NCBI GenBank assembly: GCA_002413835.1
Contig: DHXU01000004.1
Coordinates: forward strand, 1 to 59,158
Direction: 5' to 3'
Length of the DNA: 59,158 nucleotides
Source of the DNA: Candidatus Saccharibacteria bacterium UBA5148
Lineage (GTDB): Bacteria; Patescibacteriota; Saccharimonadia; Saccharimonadales; UBA4665
The position numbers and the translations under genes are program-made. Shown here piece after piece: positions 8,713-17,016 of this stretch; positions within the stretch are counted from its first letter, which is position 1; every line of letters begins with the position of its first letter. The notes under the pieces are model-generated. The model was not told the DNA's origin, searched no databases, and saw nothing but the letters and a program-made list of their open reading frames with translations.

Positions 8713-9612
8713 ATGCTGATGAAAAATTGGCACAAACGCATCAATCAGGCAGGTGACACGATTGTCGAAGTCCTTATTGCGACCGCTGTCGTCAGCAGCG
8801 TGCTGGCTGGTGCATTTCTGGTGTCGCAGAAAAGTACAATAGCCGTTCGTGATAGCCAGGAGCATGGCGAGATGCTGCAGGTACTGCAGGGCCAGGTGGA
8901 GTTGGTGCGGGCTATGGCGCTTGTTGCAACTGACGACAGTTCTGGTGTCTTCGATGGACCGCCGACAGCTGCTCAGTATTTCTGTATCAATGGCACCGAT
9001 CCGGCTTCACCGGCTCGTGTCGATTTCCCATTGACATTTGACACTACAACCTACGCGGGATATCCTCCGGAGTGTAGCGACATCCAGACGCGCTATAACG
9101 TGACTATTACTTATGATTCATCATCACATGTCTTTAGCTTCAGCGGGCGCTGGGACAAGCTAAGTGGCGGCCAGAACCAGGAGCAGTTGTCATACCGCAT
9201 GTATCCGGGAGCGGTCCCATCTGTCATAAATAATATTACTCCTGGTGATGTAGCTGTAGTTACCAATTCTCCATGTCAGAAAGACCCGATTACCCATGCA
9301 TGTATAACCGGGTCCGGGCCGGTAGATTATCAATGGACATCGTATATCACCAATGTTTCACCCACTCCGAGCTCTCCAATAGTCTCATGTGTCTGGAAAT
9401 GGAGTGATGGTCTTAAGCAGACAGACAAATGTGCTATCGGCGACTTCCAGAAGCATACCTGGTCGAAGCCTGTTGGCTACCCGCCGTATGATTACCTCTG
9501 CGCTTCCGACCACGTGTATAAGGGAAACGTAACACTTACGCTGACACTTGCCAACGGCAGCAAACCGACAACAACCTACACCGTTCCCTACCCTCTGTGC
9601 TATCCCGATTAG
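8713..9612 (+). CDS. type IV prepilin-like protein (PilV/PulG-type)
   Basis: A 299-residue secreted or pilus-assembled protein with a class III prepilin leader: a short basic leader ending in Gly, then DTIVEVLIATAVVSS with Glu at position +5 of the mature protein and a hydrophobic helix, the signal for PilD-type peptidase cleavage and N-methylation. The rest is a large extracellular domain with six Cys and a PKD/Ig-like beta-rich C-terminal part. Size and Cys content resemble minor pilins/pseudopilins rather than the major pilin. No pilus assembly genes are next to it. Saccharibacteria are known to make type IV pili, so it may act in attachment or twitching, but that is inference. Confidence 0.8.
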   Translation: MLMKNWHKRINQAGDTIVEVLIATAVVSSVLAGAFLVSQKSTIAVRDSQEHGEMLQVLQGQVELVRAMALVATDDSSGVFDGPPTAAQYFCINGTDPASPARVDFPLTFDTTTYAGYPPECSDIQTRYNVTITYDSSSHVFSFSGRWDKLSGGQNQEQLSYRMYPGAVPSVINNITPGDVAVVTNSPCQKDPITHACITGSGPVDYQWTSYITNVSPTPSSPIVSCVWKWSDGLKQTDKCAIGDFQKHTWSKPVGYPPYDYLCASDHVYKGNVTLTLTLANGSKPTTTYTVPYPLCYPD

Positions 9613-9636
9613 CGTGTCGAATACGCTGCTAATTTT
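9608..9636 (+). terminator. possible terminator after the prepilin gene
   Basis: ATTAG and CGT pair with ACG and CTAAT around a 7-base loop with a 3-base bulge, followed by TTTT. Moderate stem only. Confidence 0.4.
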
Positions 9637-9690
9637 GAGATCTTAGAACGATGAGTATGCTATTTCAATAGTAAACATGTAGATACATCT

Positions 9691-9765
9691 TGGAGCCACG
9701 ATTGGGATTTGAACCCAAGACCCCGATCTTACCATGATCGTGCTCTACCCCTGAGCTATCGCGGC
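9691..9765 (-). tRNA. tRNA-Thr (anticodon GGT)
   Basis: The 75-base gene folds as a full cloverleaf: acceptor GCCGCGA/TCGTGGC, anticodon stem CGATC/GATCG with loop ATGGTAA giving anticodon GGT, T arm with GGTTCAAATCC. CCA is encoded (9691-9693 on the plus strand as TGG). The reading frame of the broken gene at 9745-10346 runs into its 5' half. Confidence 0.95.
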
Positions 9766-10346
9766 ATACTTCTGTAATTCCTGCATCAGCCAGATTTTTA
9801 ATTTTTTATTGCTCACATAAATCTGTACCACACCGTATTTATTCTTTTTTCGACATGTCCCCTTACCTTGTGGAGGGATCACAGAAACCGTTTTGTGAAA
9901 CGACTCTCTTCCACATTTTAGTACATTTTCCCAGTATTTGATGGCCTGCGTCTCGTCAGATCGTTAAATATCTGTAGCCCGTATCGTATATCAGAATTGC
10001 TAACTCCACAAATTACTCTTAGGAATTTAACGAAAGTAAGGATTATTGATGGGTCGGTATTGCCGAGTTGAACACTGTATTCGTCGACCTTGTTACCCTC
10101 GCCCCAATAGAGACCAAGCCCGATCCCATAGAGAATTGTTTCCTCTTGATTGAGCTGTTTTTTAATCTCAAATTTCTTACCGTGTTGCAAATAAGCTGTT
10201 TCACTTTTTGTGCGTAACGTAATCTGATGCTGGATGAGACTCTTATTGACTGAGGCGCGAGACACCATGAGTGAATCGGCAATCTTTTGAACAGACAAAA
10301 ACTTAGATTGGTAAAGATCTTCTAGCAACTCTTTCGCAAGTGTCAT
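9745..10346 (-). pseudogene. frameshifted HTH plus endonuclease-like protein
   Basis: The frame from ATG 10346 gives about 130 sensible residues: an HTH (residues 15-35, KIADSLMVSRASVNKSL) and a region with GLYWGEGNK and LGNTDPSII that resembles LAGLIDADG-like endonuclease-related proteins common in CPR and archaea. After IFNDL the frame degenerates and stops at 9918. In the -1 frame from about 9957 the reading continues coherently (DETQAIKYWENVLK ... KLKIWLMQELQKYA) to a TAG at 9745-9747 inside the tRNA-Thr gene. The joined protein would be about 200 residues. CTGAC where CTNGAC is expected suggests loss of one base. TACAAT six bases before the ATG suggests a leaderless start. A sequencing error would restore an intact gene. 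Confidence 0.75.
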
Positions 10347-10369
10347 AGATTAATTGTATTACATTTGGT

Positions 10370-10454
10370 TGGTGCGGGGTGTAGGATTCGAACCTACGAA
10401 CTCGGAGAGGGCAGATTTACAGTCTGCTGTGTTTGACCGCTTCACTAACCCCGC
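10370..10454 (-). tRNA. tRNA-Tyr (anticodon GTA)
   Basis: 85-base class II tRNA with long variable arm. Acceptor GCGGGGT/ACCCCGC, anticodon stem GCAGA/TCTGC with loop CTGTAAA (anticodon GTA), T arm GTAGG/CCTAC, discriminator A and encoded CCA (10370-10372 as TGG on the plus strand). Confidence 0.96.
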
Positions 10455-10473
10455 ACGTATGTGAAATTAAATT

Positions 10474-10549
10474 TGGAGCCGACAGAGGGATTCGAACCCA
10501 CGACCCGCTGTTTACAAAACAGCCGCTCTAGCCACTGAGCTATGTCGGC
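10474..10549 (-). tRNA. tRNA-Thr (anticodon TGT)
   Basis: 76-base cloverleaf: acceptor GCCGACA/TGTCGGC, anticodon stem GCTGT/ACAGC with loop TTTGTAA (anticodon TGT), T arm GTGGG...CCC, encoded CCA at 10474-10476. It lies 19 bases from tRNA-Tyr and is probably co-transcribed with it. Confidence 0.96.
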
Positions 10550-10648
10550 GTATTTCCGGCTTTGCTGTTATATGTACCAAATAACAGATGTTAGTGTATC
10601 AAACACCACCGTAAACGGCAACCATGTACGGTGAAAGCTTAAGCGTTA

Positions 10649-11302
10649 TTAAATGACGACGCGCCGTGGCCGGACAATACGCTTTGGGCGTCCGGCTGGT
10701 ACGATCAATTTTTTAATCTTATCTTCTACCAGATCTGCCTCGGCGTTCATGCCGATAGCCCGGTAAGCCTTGCCGAGTAATGTGTAGGTTTCTTTGTTCG
10801 GCTCGAGCTCGACGGCTTTCTCAAGCTCCTGTGTCATGAGCTTATGATTGCCGAGCTTCTCCTGAACTTTGGCATAGGCTACGTGCCGGGCGGCCAGTTT
10901 ATCTTCGAGTTTGAGGGCCTGTTCGAAGGCTATGGCGGCTTTTTCGTAGTTTTCGGTCTCGTAGTAGATAAGACCCAGGTTGTGCAGGCTCGACGACGTT
11001 GCTTCGATGCTGGAGGCGATTTCGAAACAGTCGATGGCATCCTTGTATTCCTTTTGTTTGGCATACAGGATACCGAGCCGGTTGTAGGCGGCGGCGTTCT
11101 TCTCATCAATCTTCAGAATCGTCAGTAGGGCTTTCTCAGCCCGCAGAAAACGGTTCTCGCGCATTCCCTGGTGAGCTATGTCCCAGAGTTTACCAAGCCG
11201 GTCACCGACTTTGCGCGAAACCATGCCGAACTCATCTTCATGAACCTGAGCATGATGATATGCCAGCGCGCCGAAACCTGCTACGAGTAGAAGTTCTACC
11301 AT
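10649..11302 (-). CDS. TPR-repeat protein with N-terminal membrane anchor
   Basis: A 217-residue protein with a short hydrophobic N terminus (VELLLVAGFGALAYHH), then about four tetratricopeptide repeats between residues 40 and 185 (for example NAAAYNRLGILYAKQKEYKDAI and SSSLHNLGLIYYETENYEKAA), and an Arg/Lys/Pro-rich tail. TPR proteins are protein-interaction scaffolds; no partner can be named. TATACT lies ten bases before the ATG. It is the most distal gene of the minus-strand run that includes holB and trpS, 66 bases from holB. Confidence 0.85.
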   Translation of the reverse strand: MVELLLVAGFGALAYHHAQVHEDEFGMVSRKVGDRLGKLWDIAHQGMRENRFLRAEKALLTILKIDEKNAAAYNRLGILYAKQKEYKDAIDCFEIASSIEATSSSLHNLGLIYYETENYEKAAIAFEQALKLEDKLAARHVAYAKVQEKLGNHKLMTQELEKAVELEPNKETYTLLGKAYRAIGMNAEADLVEDKIKKLIVPAGRPKRIVRPRRVVI

Positions 11303-11368
11303 GTGTACTTACAGTATAGCAGGTAGCGGGGCCGTGTGTATGGGACCCAGCAAACATATGACTGGCAA

Positions 11369-12244
11369 TTAGAGTTCGAGCATCAGGTTAGTCAGCACCA
11401 GCTTTGTCTGCGTATTATGCTGGAGCTGCTCGGTTGCATTATAGGTAGCGCGTAGTACTCGTTGCCAGCGGGCAGCCGCCTTGGTGTCAGCCGATCGCTT
11501 GAGAGCCATACGTGACATTTGCCCCAGTACAAACAGGACATCCAGGCATAACTGTTTCTGTTTGCTCAGGCCATCAACCAGCAGCAGACGCTCATAGGTT
11601 TTGCTCTGCAATATACCCCGGGCATGCGTCGTGGCAGCAACCAATGAGTGTTCAGTGTCCTGGGCCAGCAGGGCGCTGGCCAGCCCAGGGAGCTCTCCGC
11701 CGAGCATCAGAGCCCGTGTAATCTCGTCTGCTGAGTATCCAAGGCTCTCGAAATGAGGTATAAGCGTATCGGTTGGCGGCGGCAGGACTGTCAATTGTCG
11801 GACGCGAGACTGAATGGTCGGCAGGACAGCGTCCATACCAGTTGCAGTCAGGATTATAACAGTATCGGCTGGCGGCTCTTCAAGAGTCTTCAGGAGTGCG
11901 TTCTGGGCTTCAGGTGTCAGGTGATGTGCATCCTCGATAAGTGCTATCCGGGCAATGCTGTCCGGCCGCGATCCCGGGATAGACAGATTGAGAAAGTGCT
12001 GCAGTTCGCGGATTGTCTCAATCGGGATTGATTTGCCTGCTTCCGGTCGTATGGTGCGGAGATAGGGGTGGGTTGGTTCGCTACCAGGCGTGCTTCTGTT
12101 GATCTGCAATATTTCTGCAACGATGTGCCATGCTAAGCTGGCCTTACCACTGCCACCTGGTCCTGTAATTAGCAACGCCTGGGCTGGCCGGGAAATATAT
12201 TCCTGGACCGCCAGCTGTGTCAGTGGATGCAATACGATTGTCAT
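11369..12244 (-). CDS. holB: DNA polymerase III delta' subunit / clamp-loader ATPase
   Basis: A 291-residue AAA+ clamp-loader subunit expected to help load the beta clamp in replication. Walker A is intact (GPGGSGK, residues 28-34), the Walker B-like ALIEDAHHL and the delta'/DnaX signature EAQNALLKTLEEPP are present, and TIQSRVRQ is the SRC-type sensor/arginine-finger loop, here with Val in place of Cys. The four-Cys zinc module that normally lies between Walker A and the HPD-like motif is absent: that stretch contains no cysteine. Stop-start overlap (TAATG) with the upstream pseudouridine synthase gene indicates one operon. Confidence 0.88.
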   Translation of the reverse strand: MTIVLHPLTQLAVQEYISRPAQALLITGPGGSGKASLAWHIVAEILQINRSTPGSEPTHPYLRTIRPEAGKSIPIETIRELQHFLNLSIPGSRPDSIARIALIEDAHHLTPEAQNALLKTLEEPPADTVIILTATGMDAVLPTIQSRVRQLTVLPPPTDTLIPHFESLGYSADEITRALMLGGELPGLASALLAQDTEHSLVAATTHARGILQSKTYERLLLVDGLSKQKQLCLDVLFVLGQMSRMALKRSADTKAAARWQRVLRATYNATEQLQHNTQTKLVLTNLMLEL

Positions 12245-13116
12245 TATTTCCCCGGCTGTTTAGCCTGCATAAAATCGTTGAACTCGGATGGCAATGGTGC
12301 TCTGAAGACCTGACGGCTACGGTCTGGCAATGTCAGTTCAAGCTCGGCGGCATGCAGGTGGAGCCTTGGTGCGTCCTCACCACCGTACAATGTGTCACCG
12401 ACTATCGGATGCTTCAAATGCGTCAAATGAACGCGGAGCTGGTGCGTCCGGCCGGTTTCCGGTCGCAAACTGAGCATAGAGTGTGTTTCATTGGCTTCAA
12501 CGACCTGGTAGGCAGTGGTAGCCGAGCGGCCGTTGATACCGACGCGGAACGTCTGCGGCTTCTTCGGGTTCCGCTCGATCGGCATGTCGATGATTGCCTG
12601 CTGCGGGTCCATGATGCCAGTAACGACTGCGACGTATTGCTTCTTGACACGGCGCTGCGAGAATTGTTTCTGCAACCAACTGTGGGCTTCGGGAGTTTTG
12701 GCACAGATCATGATGCCGCTTGTAGCCCTGTCAAGTCTGTGGACGATACCAGCTCGTTCACCTTCCATACTTCGCAGCCGGCCGCGGAGCCAGGTTGCTA
12801 CCGTTGCTTCAGGATTGAAAGCGCCCTTGCTGTGTGTCAGTAGCCCCGCGGGTTTGATAATAACGACACAATCAGCATCCTCGTAGACGACAGGCAGCTC
12901 GATTGTCGGAATCTCAAAAAATAAGTCTTCATCATGGTCGATAACAACTTTGTCACCGTGGCGCACCTTGTAACCGGCTTTGATGACAACGCCGCCATTG
13001 ATGCTGACTTTACCGTCATTGATCAGTTTGACGGCGTAATTACGTGTCAAGGTCGGCATCTGTTCAACGACGCGCTGGTCGAGGCGCTGGGCCCGGGAAA
13101 TTTCCAGATTTGCCAT
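12244..13116 (-). CDS. RluA-family pseudouridine synthase with S4 domain
   Basis: A 290-residue RNA-modifying enzyme converting uridine to pseudouridine in 23S rRNA or tRNA. An N-terminal S4 RNA-binding domain (about residues 10-65) is followed by the catalytic domain with HRLDRATSG (catalytic Asp129), the VDMPI-like IDMPIERN strand and the C-terminal RPETGRTHQLRVH motif. Architecture and length fit RluD/RluC types, but the target base cannot be assigned. It ends one base into the holB start and lies three bases after trpS. Confidence 0.93.
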   Translation of the reverse strand: MANLEISRAQRLDQRVVEQMPTLTRNYAVKLINDGKVSINGGVVIKAGYKVRHGDKVVIDHDEDLFFEIPTIELPVVYEDADCVVIIKPAGLLTHSKGAFNPEATVATWLRGRLRSMEGERAGIVHRLDRATSGIMICAKTPEAHSWLQKQFSQRRVKKQYVAVVTGIMDPQQAIIDMPIERNPKKPQTFRVGINGRSATTAYQVVEANETHSMLSLRPETGRTHQLRVHLTHLKHPIVGDTLYGGEDAPRLHLHAAELELTLPDRSRQVFRAPLPSEFNDFMQAKQPGK

Positions 13117-13119
13117 GAT

Positions 13120-14160
13120 CTAGACAGCCTTCGGACGTAGGCCGACGGCTTGCTGAACCCGGAGGAGCATCTGGTTGGCGACCTGATTCATCGCCGCTTC
13201 GTCAGCTTCAAGCTTGGCGGTCAGCTGCTCGTCGTTGACACTCATGAGTTTCGCCTTGAAGTCGGTCAAAAAGTCTTTTACCTGTTCCGCTACTTCTTTT
13301 TTGAGGTCTCCATAGCTCGTATCCCCATCGTGATGATCGGCTACAGCCTGTATCGTTTCGCCGGACAACAGCGCATGAATCGTCAGCAGGTTGCTAATGC
13401 CTGGCTGTGCAGCCGGGTCATAATGAACGACACCAATTGAATCAGTTGTAGCGCCCATTATTTTCTTGGCGGCCGTCTCAGGGTCATCTCCCAGGAAGAT
13501 AATCCCCTTGCCTGATTCGTCGCTTTTGCTCATCTTCTTGGACGGATCGATGAGGTCTTTGATGCGTAGTCCCTGATCTTTGCCAAAGAAATCATGCTGG
13601 TCTTTGACAGGCTTGGGAACGACGAATAGTTCGCCGAACTGATTGTTCAGGCGCTCGGCAATATCACGCGTAAATTCGAGATGCTGAGATTGATCGTCAC
13701 CTACCGGCACATACGATGCGCCGTAAAGTAATATATCGGCCGCCATCAGTACCGGATAGTTGAATAAGCCGACGCTGACCCGGTCGTCGCTCAGTCTGGC
13801 TGATTTATCCTTAAACTGCGTCATACGGGACATTTCGCCGAAACCCGTAAAACAATCAAAGATCCATGCCAGTTCAGAGTGTGCTGATATGTAACTCTGT
13901 CGATAAATGTGTATGCCCGGATCATCGAGCGGCAGACCGGCAGCTGCAAATAAGCGCAGGTTGTGTATGATCTGCGCCTGTAGCTGGCTATGATCGATCG
14001 GAGTTGTAAAGCTGTGCAGATCGGGTACAAACAAGTTTATCTGATATTCCGCTGATCTGGTGCGGGCCATATCGATGAGCGGTAGTAGCGCACCAAAGTA
14101 GTTGCCGATATGCAGGTCATTGTTGGCGCGCAGGCCGGTCAGTAGTACAGGTTTGGTCAT
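13120..14160 (-). CDS. trpS: tryptophanyl-tRNA synthetase
   Basis: Class I aminoacyl-tRNA synthetase charging tRNA-Trp. TGLRANNDLHIGN (HIGH motif, His17) is at the N terminus and KMSKS is near residue 205; the family's GDDQSQH motif is also present. Two in-frame ATGs are nine bases apart. I take the second (14160; 346 residues) because TATAAT (attata at 14168-14173) overlaps the first and ends seven bases before the second, which implies a leaderless start, and because MTKPVLLTG matches the family N terminus. The run continues into the pseudouridine synthase and holB. Confidence 0.95.
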   Translation of the reverse strand: MTKPVLLTGLRANNDLHIGNYFGALLPLIDMARTRSAEYQINLFVPDLHSFTTPIDHSQLQAQIIHNLRLFAAAGLPLDDPGIHIYRQSYISAHSELAWIFDCFTGFGEMSRMTQFKDKSARLSDDRVSVGLFNYPVLMAADILLYGASYVPVGDDQSQHLEFTRDIAERLNNQFGELFVVPKPVKDQHDFFGKDQGLRIKDLIDPSKKMSKSDESGKGIIFLGDDPETAAKKIMGATTDSIGVVHYDPAAQPGISNLLTIHALLSGETIQAVADHHDGDTSYGDLKKEVAEQVKDFLTDFKAKLMSVNDEQLTAKLEADEAAMNQVANQMLLRVQQAVGLRPKAV

Positions 14161-14175
14161 TGTGTTCATTATACC

Positions 14176-14403
14176 CTATAACTCCTGTTGGACGGGCACG
14201 TCGCTAGCGCTGGCAGTGCCGGCGTCCTGAGTTTCAGGTTCGACCACAAAGCCATGTTGAATCGCCATCTCAATTACGCTGTAGTGACCCGAAGCGTTGT
14301 CGACGCCGTTTAATAGCAAGAATCTTGCCGCTTTACCTTCGAGTACGTATAGCGGCTTGGGAGCCCTATCATTGTCTACTATAATTTCAGATTTGTCTGT
14401 CAT
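14176..14403 (-). CDS. small hypothetical protein upstream of trpS
   Basis: A 75-residue acidic soluble protein, no family recognised. It has a plausible beta-alpha core (PLYVLEGKAARFLLLNGVD ... YSVIEMAIQHGFVVEPE) and a disordered Ala/Ser/Gln tail. GAGG lies before the ATG (GAGGACAGACA-ATG). It ends 15 bases before trpS on the same strand and is the first gene of that run. Confidence 0.65.
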   Translation of the reverse strand: MTDKSEIIVDNDRAPKPLYVLEGKAARFLLLNGVDNASGHYSVIEMAIQHGFVVEPETQDAGTASASDVPVQQEL

Positions 14404-14430
14404 TGTCTGTCCTCATGTGTATTGTAAGTA

Positions 14431-14464
14431 TTGAATAAACCGCCTGGCTTGGCGGTTTATTCAA
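14431..14464 (-). terminator. perfect 14-bp hairpin between S9 unit and trpS unit
   Basis: TTGAATAAACCGCC and its exact reverse complement flank a 6-base loop. The arm carries AATAA/TTATT at its base, as does the hairpin after tuf (32273-32302), so these look like one terminator style. No long T run follows. Confidence 0.6.
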
Positions 14465-14638
14465 TGAGTTCAAATCTTTATCGTGTCTCTTATCGTGTCT
14501 CTATCGTCGAGCTCTTTGATTCGGGCGCACAGAACAAACAGCCAAGCTTTTGCCAGAGAAGATATACCAGGATATGAAATTGACTATTTGTTGCATTACC
14601 TTAATTCTAATGGCATGAGCGGATTATGTCAAGTAACT

Positions 14639-14662
14639 ACCCGCAGCCTGTTCTCTGCGGGT
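14639..14662 (-). terminator. hairpin just after rpsI
   Basis: ACCCGCAG and CTGCGGGT form an 8-bp stem with an 8-base loop, 25 bases beyond the rpsI stop. There is little T content after it, so it may be an RNA-stability hairpin rather than a full terminator. Confidence 0.45.
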
Positions 14663-14687
14663 ATGTAAGATGGTTAAAAACAATGTT

Positions 14688-15092
14688 CTAACGCTTGGTG
14701 AACTGGCGCTGCTTGCGGGCACCTTTGAGGCCGAACTTCTTGCGTTCTTTCTCACGGGAATCACGGCCGAGCAGATCGGCGCGCTTCAGGGTACTCTTCA
14801 GGTCTTCGTTCATGATAGCCAGTGCCTTGGAGATACCAAGGCGGATGGCCTCAATCTGGCCGTCGTGGCCACCACCGCTGACGTGTGCAGTGATGTTGTA
14901 GGTATTTTCCTGTCCAAGTACGGTGAACGGCTGGTTGAGTTTCGCCAGCAGGTACTTGCTGTCTGCAAAATACTCTTCGGCCGGCTTCTCGTTGACCAGG
15001 ATAATTCCCTTGCCCTTCTGCAGGCGTACACGCGCGGTGGCGCTTTTGCGGCGGCCGAGTGCGTAGAAGTAATGATCAGTTGCTGGAGCCAT
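14688..15092 (-). CDS. rpsI: 30S ribosomal protein S9
   Basis: A 134-residue S9. YALGRRKSATARVRL at the start and the C-terminal SREKERKKFGLKGARKQRQFTKR tail, which reaches toward the P-site tRNA, are diagnostic; the final KR is conserved. It is the last gene of the infA-to-rpsI unit, two bases after rplM, followed by two hairpins. Confidence 0.97.
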   Translation of the reverse strand: MAPATDHYFYALGRRKSATARVRLQKGKGIILVNEKPAEEYFADSKYLLAKLNQPFTVLGQENTYNITAHVSGGGHDGQIEAIRLGISKALAIMNEDLKSTLKRADLLGRDSREKERKKFGLKGARKQRQFTKR

Positions 15093-15094
15093 AT

Positions 15095-15580
15095 TTATTT
15101 ATCCTCAACTTTCTTGGAAGCTGGTTGTTTGACGTTTGACGCCTTTACAGACAAGGTCTGTGGCTTCTGGGCTTCGTGGTGATGCTCGGCATCGGCGTAT
15201 ATCTTCAGCCGGGCTAAGCGCTCATCACGCAGTTTGTTAACAGGCAGCATACCACGGACGGCCTTGAAAATAGCCTGCGTAGGATCCTGCTCCATTTGCT
15301 CAGTAAAGGTGCGCTGCTTGATGCCGCCTGGAAATCCACTGTGGCGGTAGTAAATCTTATCGTCGGCTTTTTTGCCGGTTACGATAGTGTTCTTGGCATT
15401 GATGACGACGACATAGTCGCCACAATCGATGTGTGCGGTAAACATTGGCTTGTCTTTGCCGGTCAGCAGGGTTGCAACACGGGTTGCGACACGGCCCAGC
15501 GGAGCTTCACCGGCATCGACGACATACCAGACACGGGTTACATCACCCGGTTTAGCGCTGTAAGTTTTAGTTATCTTCAT
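15095..15580 (-). CDS. rplM: 50S ribosomal protein L13
   Basis: A 161-residue L13 with the usual core (WYVVDAGEAPLGRVAT, GDYVVVINA, YYRHSGFPGG, AVRGMLPVNKLRD). After the normal end near residue 140 there is an extra tail rich in Lys, Ser and Gln. Its ATG overlaps the rplQ stop (ATGA at 15577-15580). Confidence 0.97.
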   Translation of the reverse strand: MKITKTYSAKPGDVTRVWYVVDAGEAPLGRVATRVATLLTGKDKPMFTAHIDCGDYVVVINAKNTIVTGKKADDKIYYRHSGFPGGIKQRTFTEQMEQDPTQAIFKAVRGMLPVNKLRDERLARLKIYADAEHHHEAQKPQTLSVKASNVKQPASKKVEDK

Positions 15581-16047
15581 GATGCGGCCTCCTCAATGTT
15601 CGCGGCTGCTTTTGTTGCGGCTGCCGGCTTAGCGGCTGGCTTGACGACCTTTGTTGGTGTAGCGGCTGTAGCGACTGGTGCAGCATTGAGGTCATCGACG
15701 AAGCTGACGCGGGCCAGCTGGGCGTTGTCACCACGGCGGGTGCGGGTCTTTTCGATCCGGACATGACCGCTGGTGCGGCCAACCAACTTTGGTGCTATTT
15801 CGTCGACCAGCTTATGGGCGCTGGCGATAGTCTGTAACTTAGCTATGATCTGGCGGCGGTTATGTAAATCGCCTTTCTTAGCTTTGGTTATAAGCTTCTC
15901 GATGTATGGCACGATTTCCTTGGCTTTTGGCAAAGTAGTTTCGATAGATTCATACTTCACAAGGCTGTCAGCAAGACCCTTGACCAGAGCCCGGCGCTGA
16001 TCGCGCTCGCGGTTGAATTTCCTTCCTTTATATCCGTGACGATGCAT
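15577..16047 (-). CDS. rplQ: 50S ribosomal protein L17 with Ala/Lys-rich tail
   Basis: A 156-residue L17; the family core MHRHGYKGRKFNRERDQRRAL to DNAQLARVSFVDDL ends near residue 122. About 35 further residues of Ala, Thr, Lys and Pro follow, a low-complexity extension not needed for the fold. It starts one base after the rpoA stop and overlaps rplM by four bases. Confidence 0.96.
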   Translation of the reverse strand: MHRHGYKGRKFNRERDQRRALVKGLADSLVKYESIETTLPKAKEIVPYIEKLITKAKKGDLHNRRQIIAKLQTIASAHKLVDEIAPKLVGRTSGHVRIEKTRTRRGDNAQLARVSFVDDLNAAPVATAATPTKVVKPAAKPAAATKAAANIEEAAS

Positions 16048-16048
16048 C

Positions 16049-16999
16049 TTAGAGCTCCAGTTCCGCTAATTTCTCTTTGACTTCATCGAGTGCTTTGCTG
16101 CCAAAACCTTTGAGGTCGCGGAGTTCAGCATCATTCAATGAGAAAAGATCTTTGATTGTGTGGATGTCGTTGTTGATCAGGGCGTTGGTCGTACGTGCTG
16201 AAAGATTTAAATCTTCGATAGACGTGTTCAGGGCGCCTGGCTCATCACCGCTGGCTTCTTCGGACTGGTGTCCACCTGCAGGAGCGGCAGCGCTCGATTC
16301 AGCAACTGCGACCCGAGTGCTTCCTGCCAAGGCAGTGTACTGGTTGACGAGGATCGCTGATGCTTCTTCGAAGGCATCGCGGGCGGAAATAGATCCGTCA
16401 GTTTCGATCGTCAGAAGCAACTTGTCGAGGTCAGTTACCTGGCCGACACGGGTGTTCTCCACTTTGTAACGGACACGCAGGACAGGCGTAAATACAGCGT
16501 CAAGGGCGATCATGTCGCTGGCTTTGCGAGCTGTACCTTCTTCGATGGTGCGGTAGCCGCGGCCGACTTCGACTATCAGGTCCATGACGAATGATGCTTT
16601 ATCATCGTCGATGTTAGCAATAATGTGCTCAGGATTGACGACTTCGACATCGGCGTTTGTTTCTATGTCCTTAGCTGTGATTGCGCCCTTGCCTTTTTTA
16701 ACAATACGCAGGTTCTGAGCTTCGTCGCCGTATACCCGGAAACGTACGCCTTTGAGGTTGAGCATGATGTCAACGACATCTTCTTTGACTCCTGGAACGG
16801 TAGTGAATTCGTGGGTGACGCCTTCGATTTTGAAACTAGTAACTGCTGCGCCTGAAATGCTCGAAAGCAAAACTCTGCGAAGGGAGTTGCCTAAGGTCAT
16901 GCCATAGCCGCTGTGCAAAGGCTCGACAGTGAATGTTGAGCTTGCTGAGGTATGGTCGTCGACTGCGACGAGACCCGGTGTGTGAATGTGGTTTGCCAT
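16049..16999 (-). CDS. rpoA: RNA polymerase alpha subunit
   Basis: A 316-residue alpha subunit. The N-terminal domain (residues 1-230) has the dimer and beta-contact signature GYGMTLGNSLRRVLLSS; an Ala/Gly/Glu linker (about 225-250) leads to the C-terminal domain with LSARTTNALINN and LRDLKGFGSKALDEV, the DNA- and activator-binding part. It lies between rpsD and rplQ as in most bacteria. Confidence 0.97.
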   Translation of the reverse strand: MANHIHTPGLVAVDDHTSASSTFTVEPLHSGYGMTLGNSLRRVLLSSISGAAVTSFKIEGVTHEFTTVPGVKEDVVDIMLNLKGVRFRVYGDEAQNLRIVKKGKGAITAKDIETNADVEVVNPEHIIANIDDDKASFVMDLIVEVGRGYRTIEEGTARKASDMIALDAVFTPVLRVRYKVENTRVGQVTDLDKLLLTIETDGSISARDAFEEASAILVNQYTALAGSTRVAVAESSAAAPAGGHQSEEASGDEPGALNTSIEDLNLSARTTNALINNDIHTIKDLFSLNDAELRDLKGFGSKALDEVKEKLAELEL

Positions 17000-17016
17000 T
17001 GTACTAGCGTCCTCCC

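Noticed and set aside
9945..9970. Programmed -1 frameshift in the HTH/endonuclease-like gene
   Set aside because: The shift direction fits, but there is no X-XXY-YYZ slippery site or obvious stimulatory structure.
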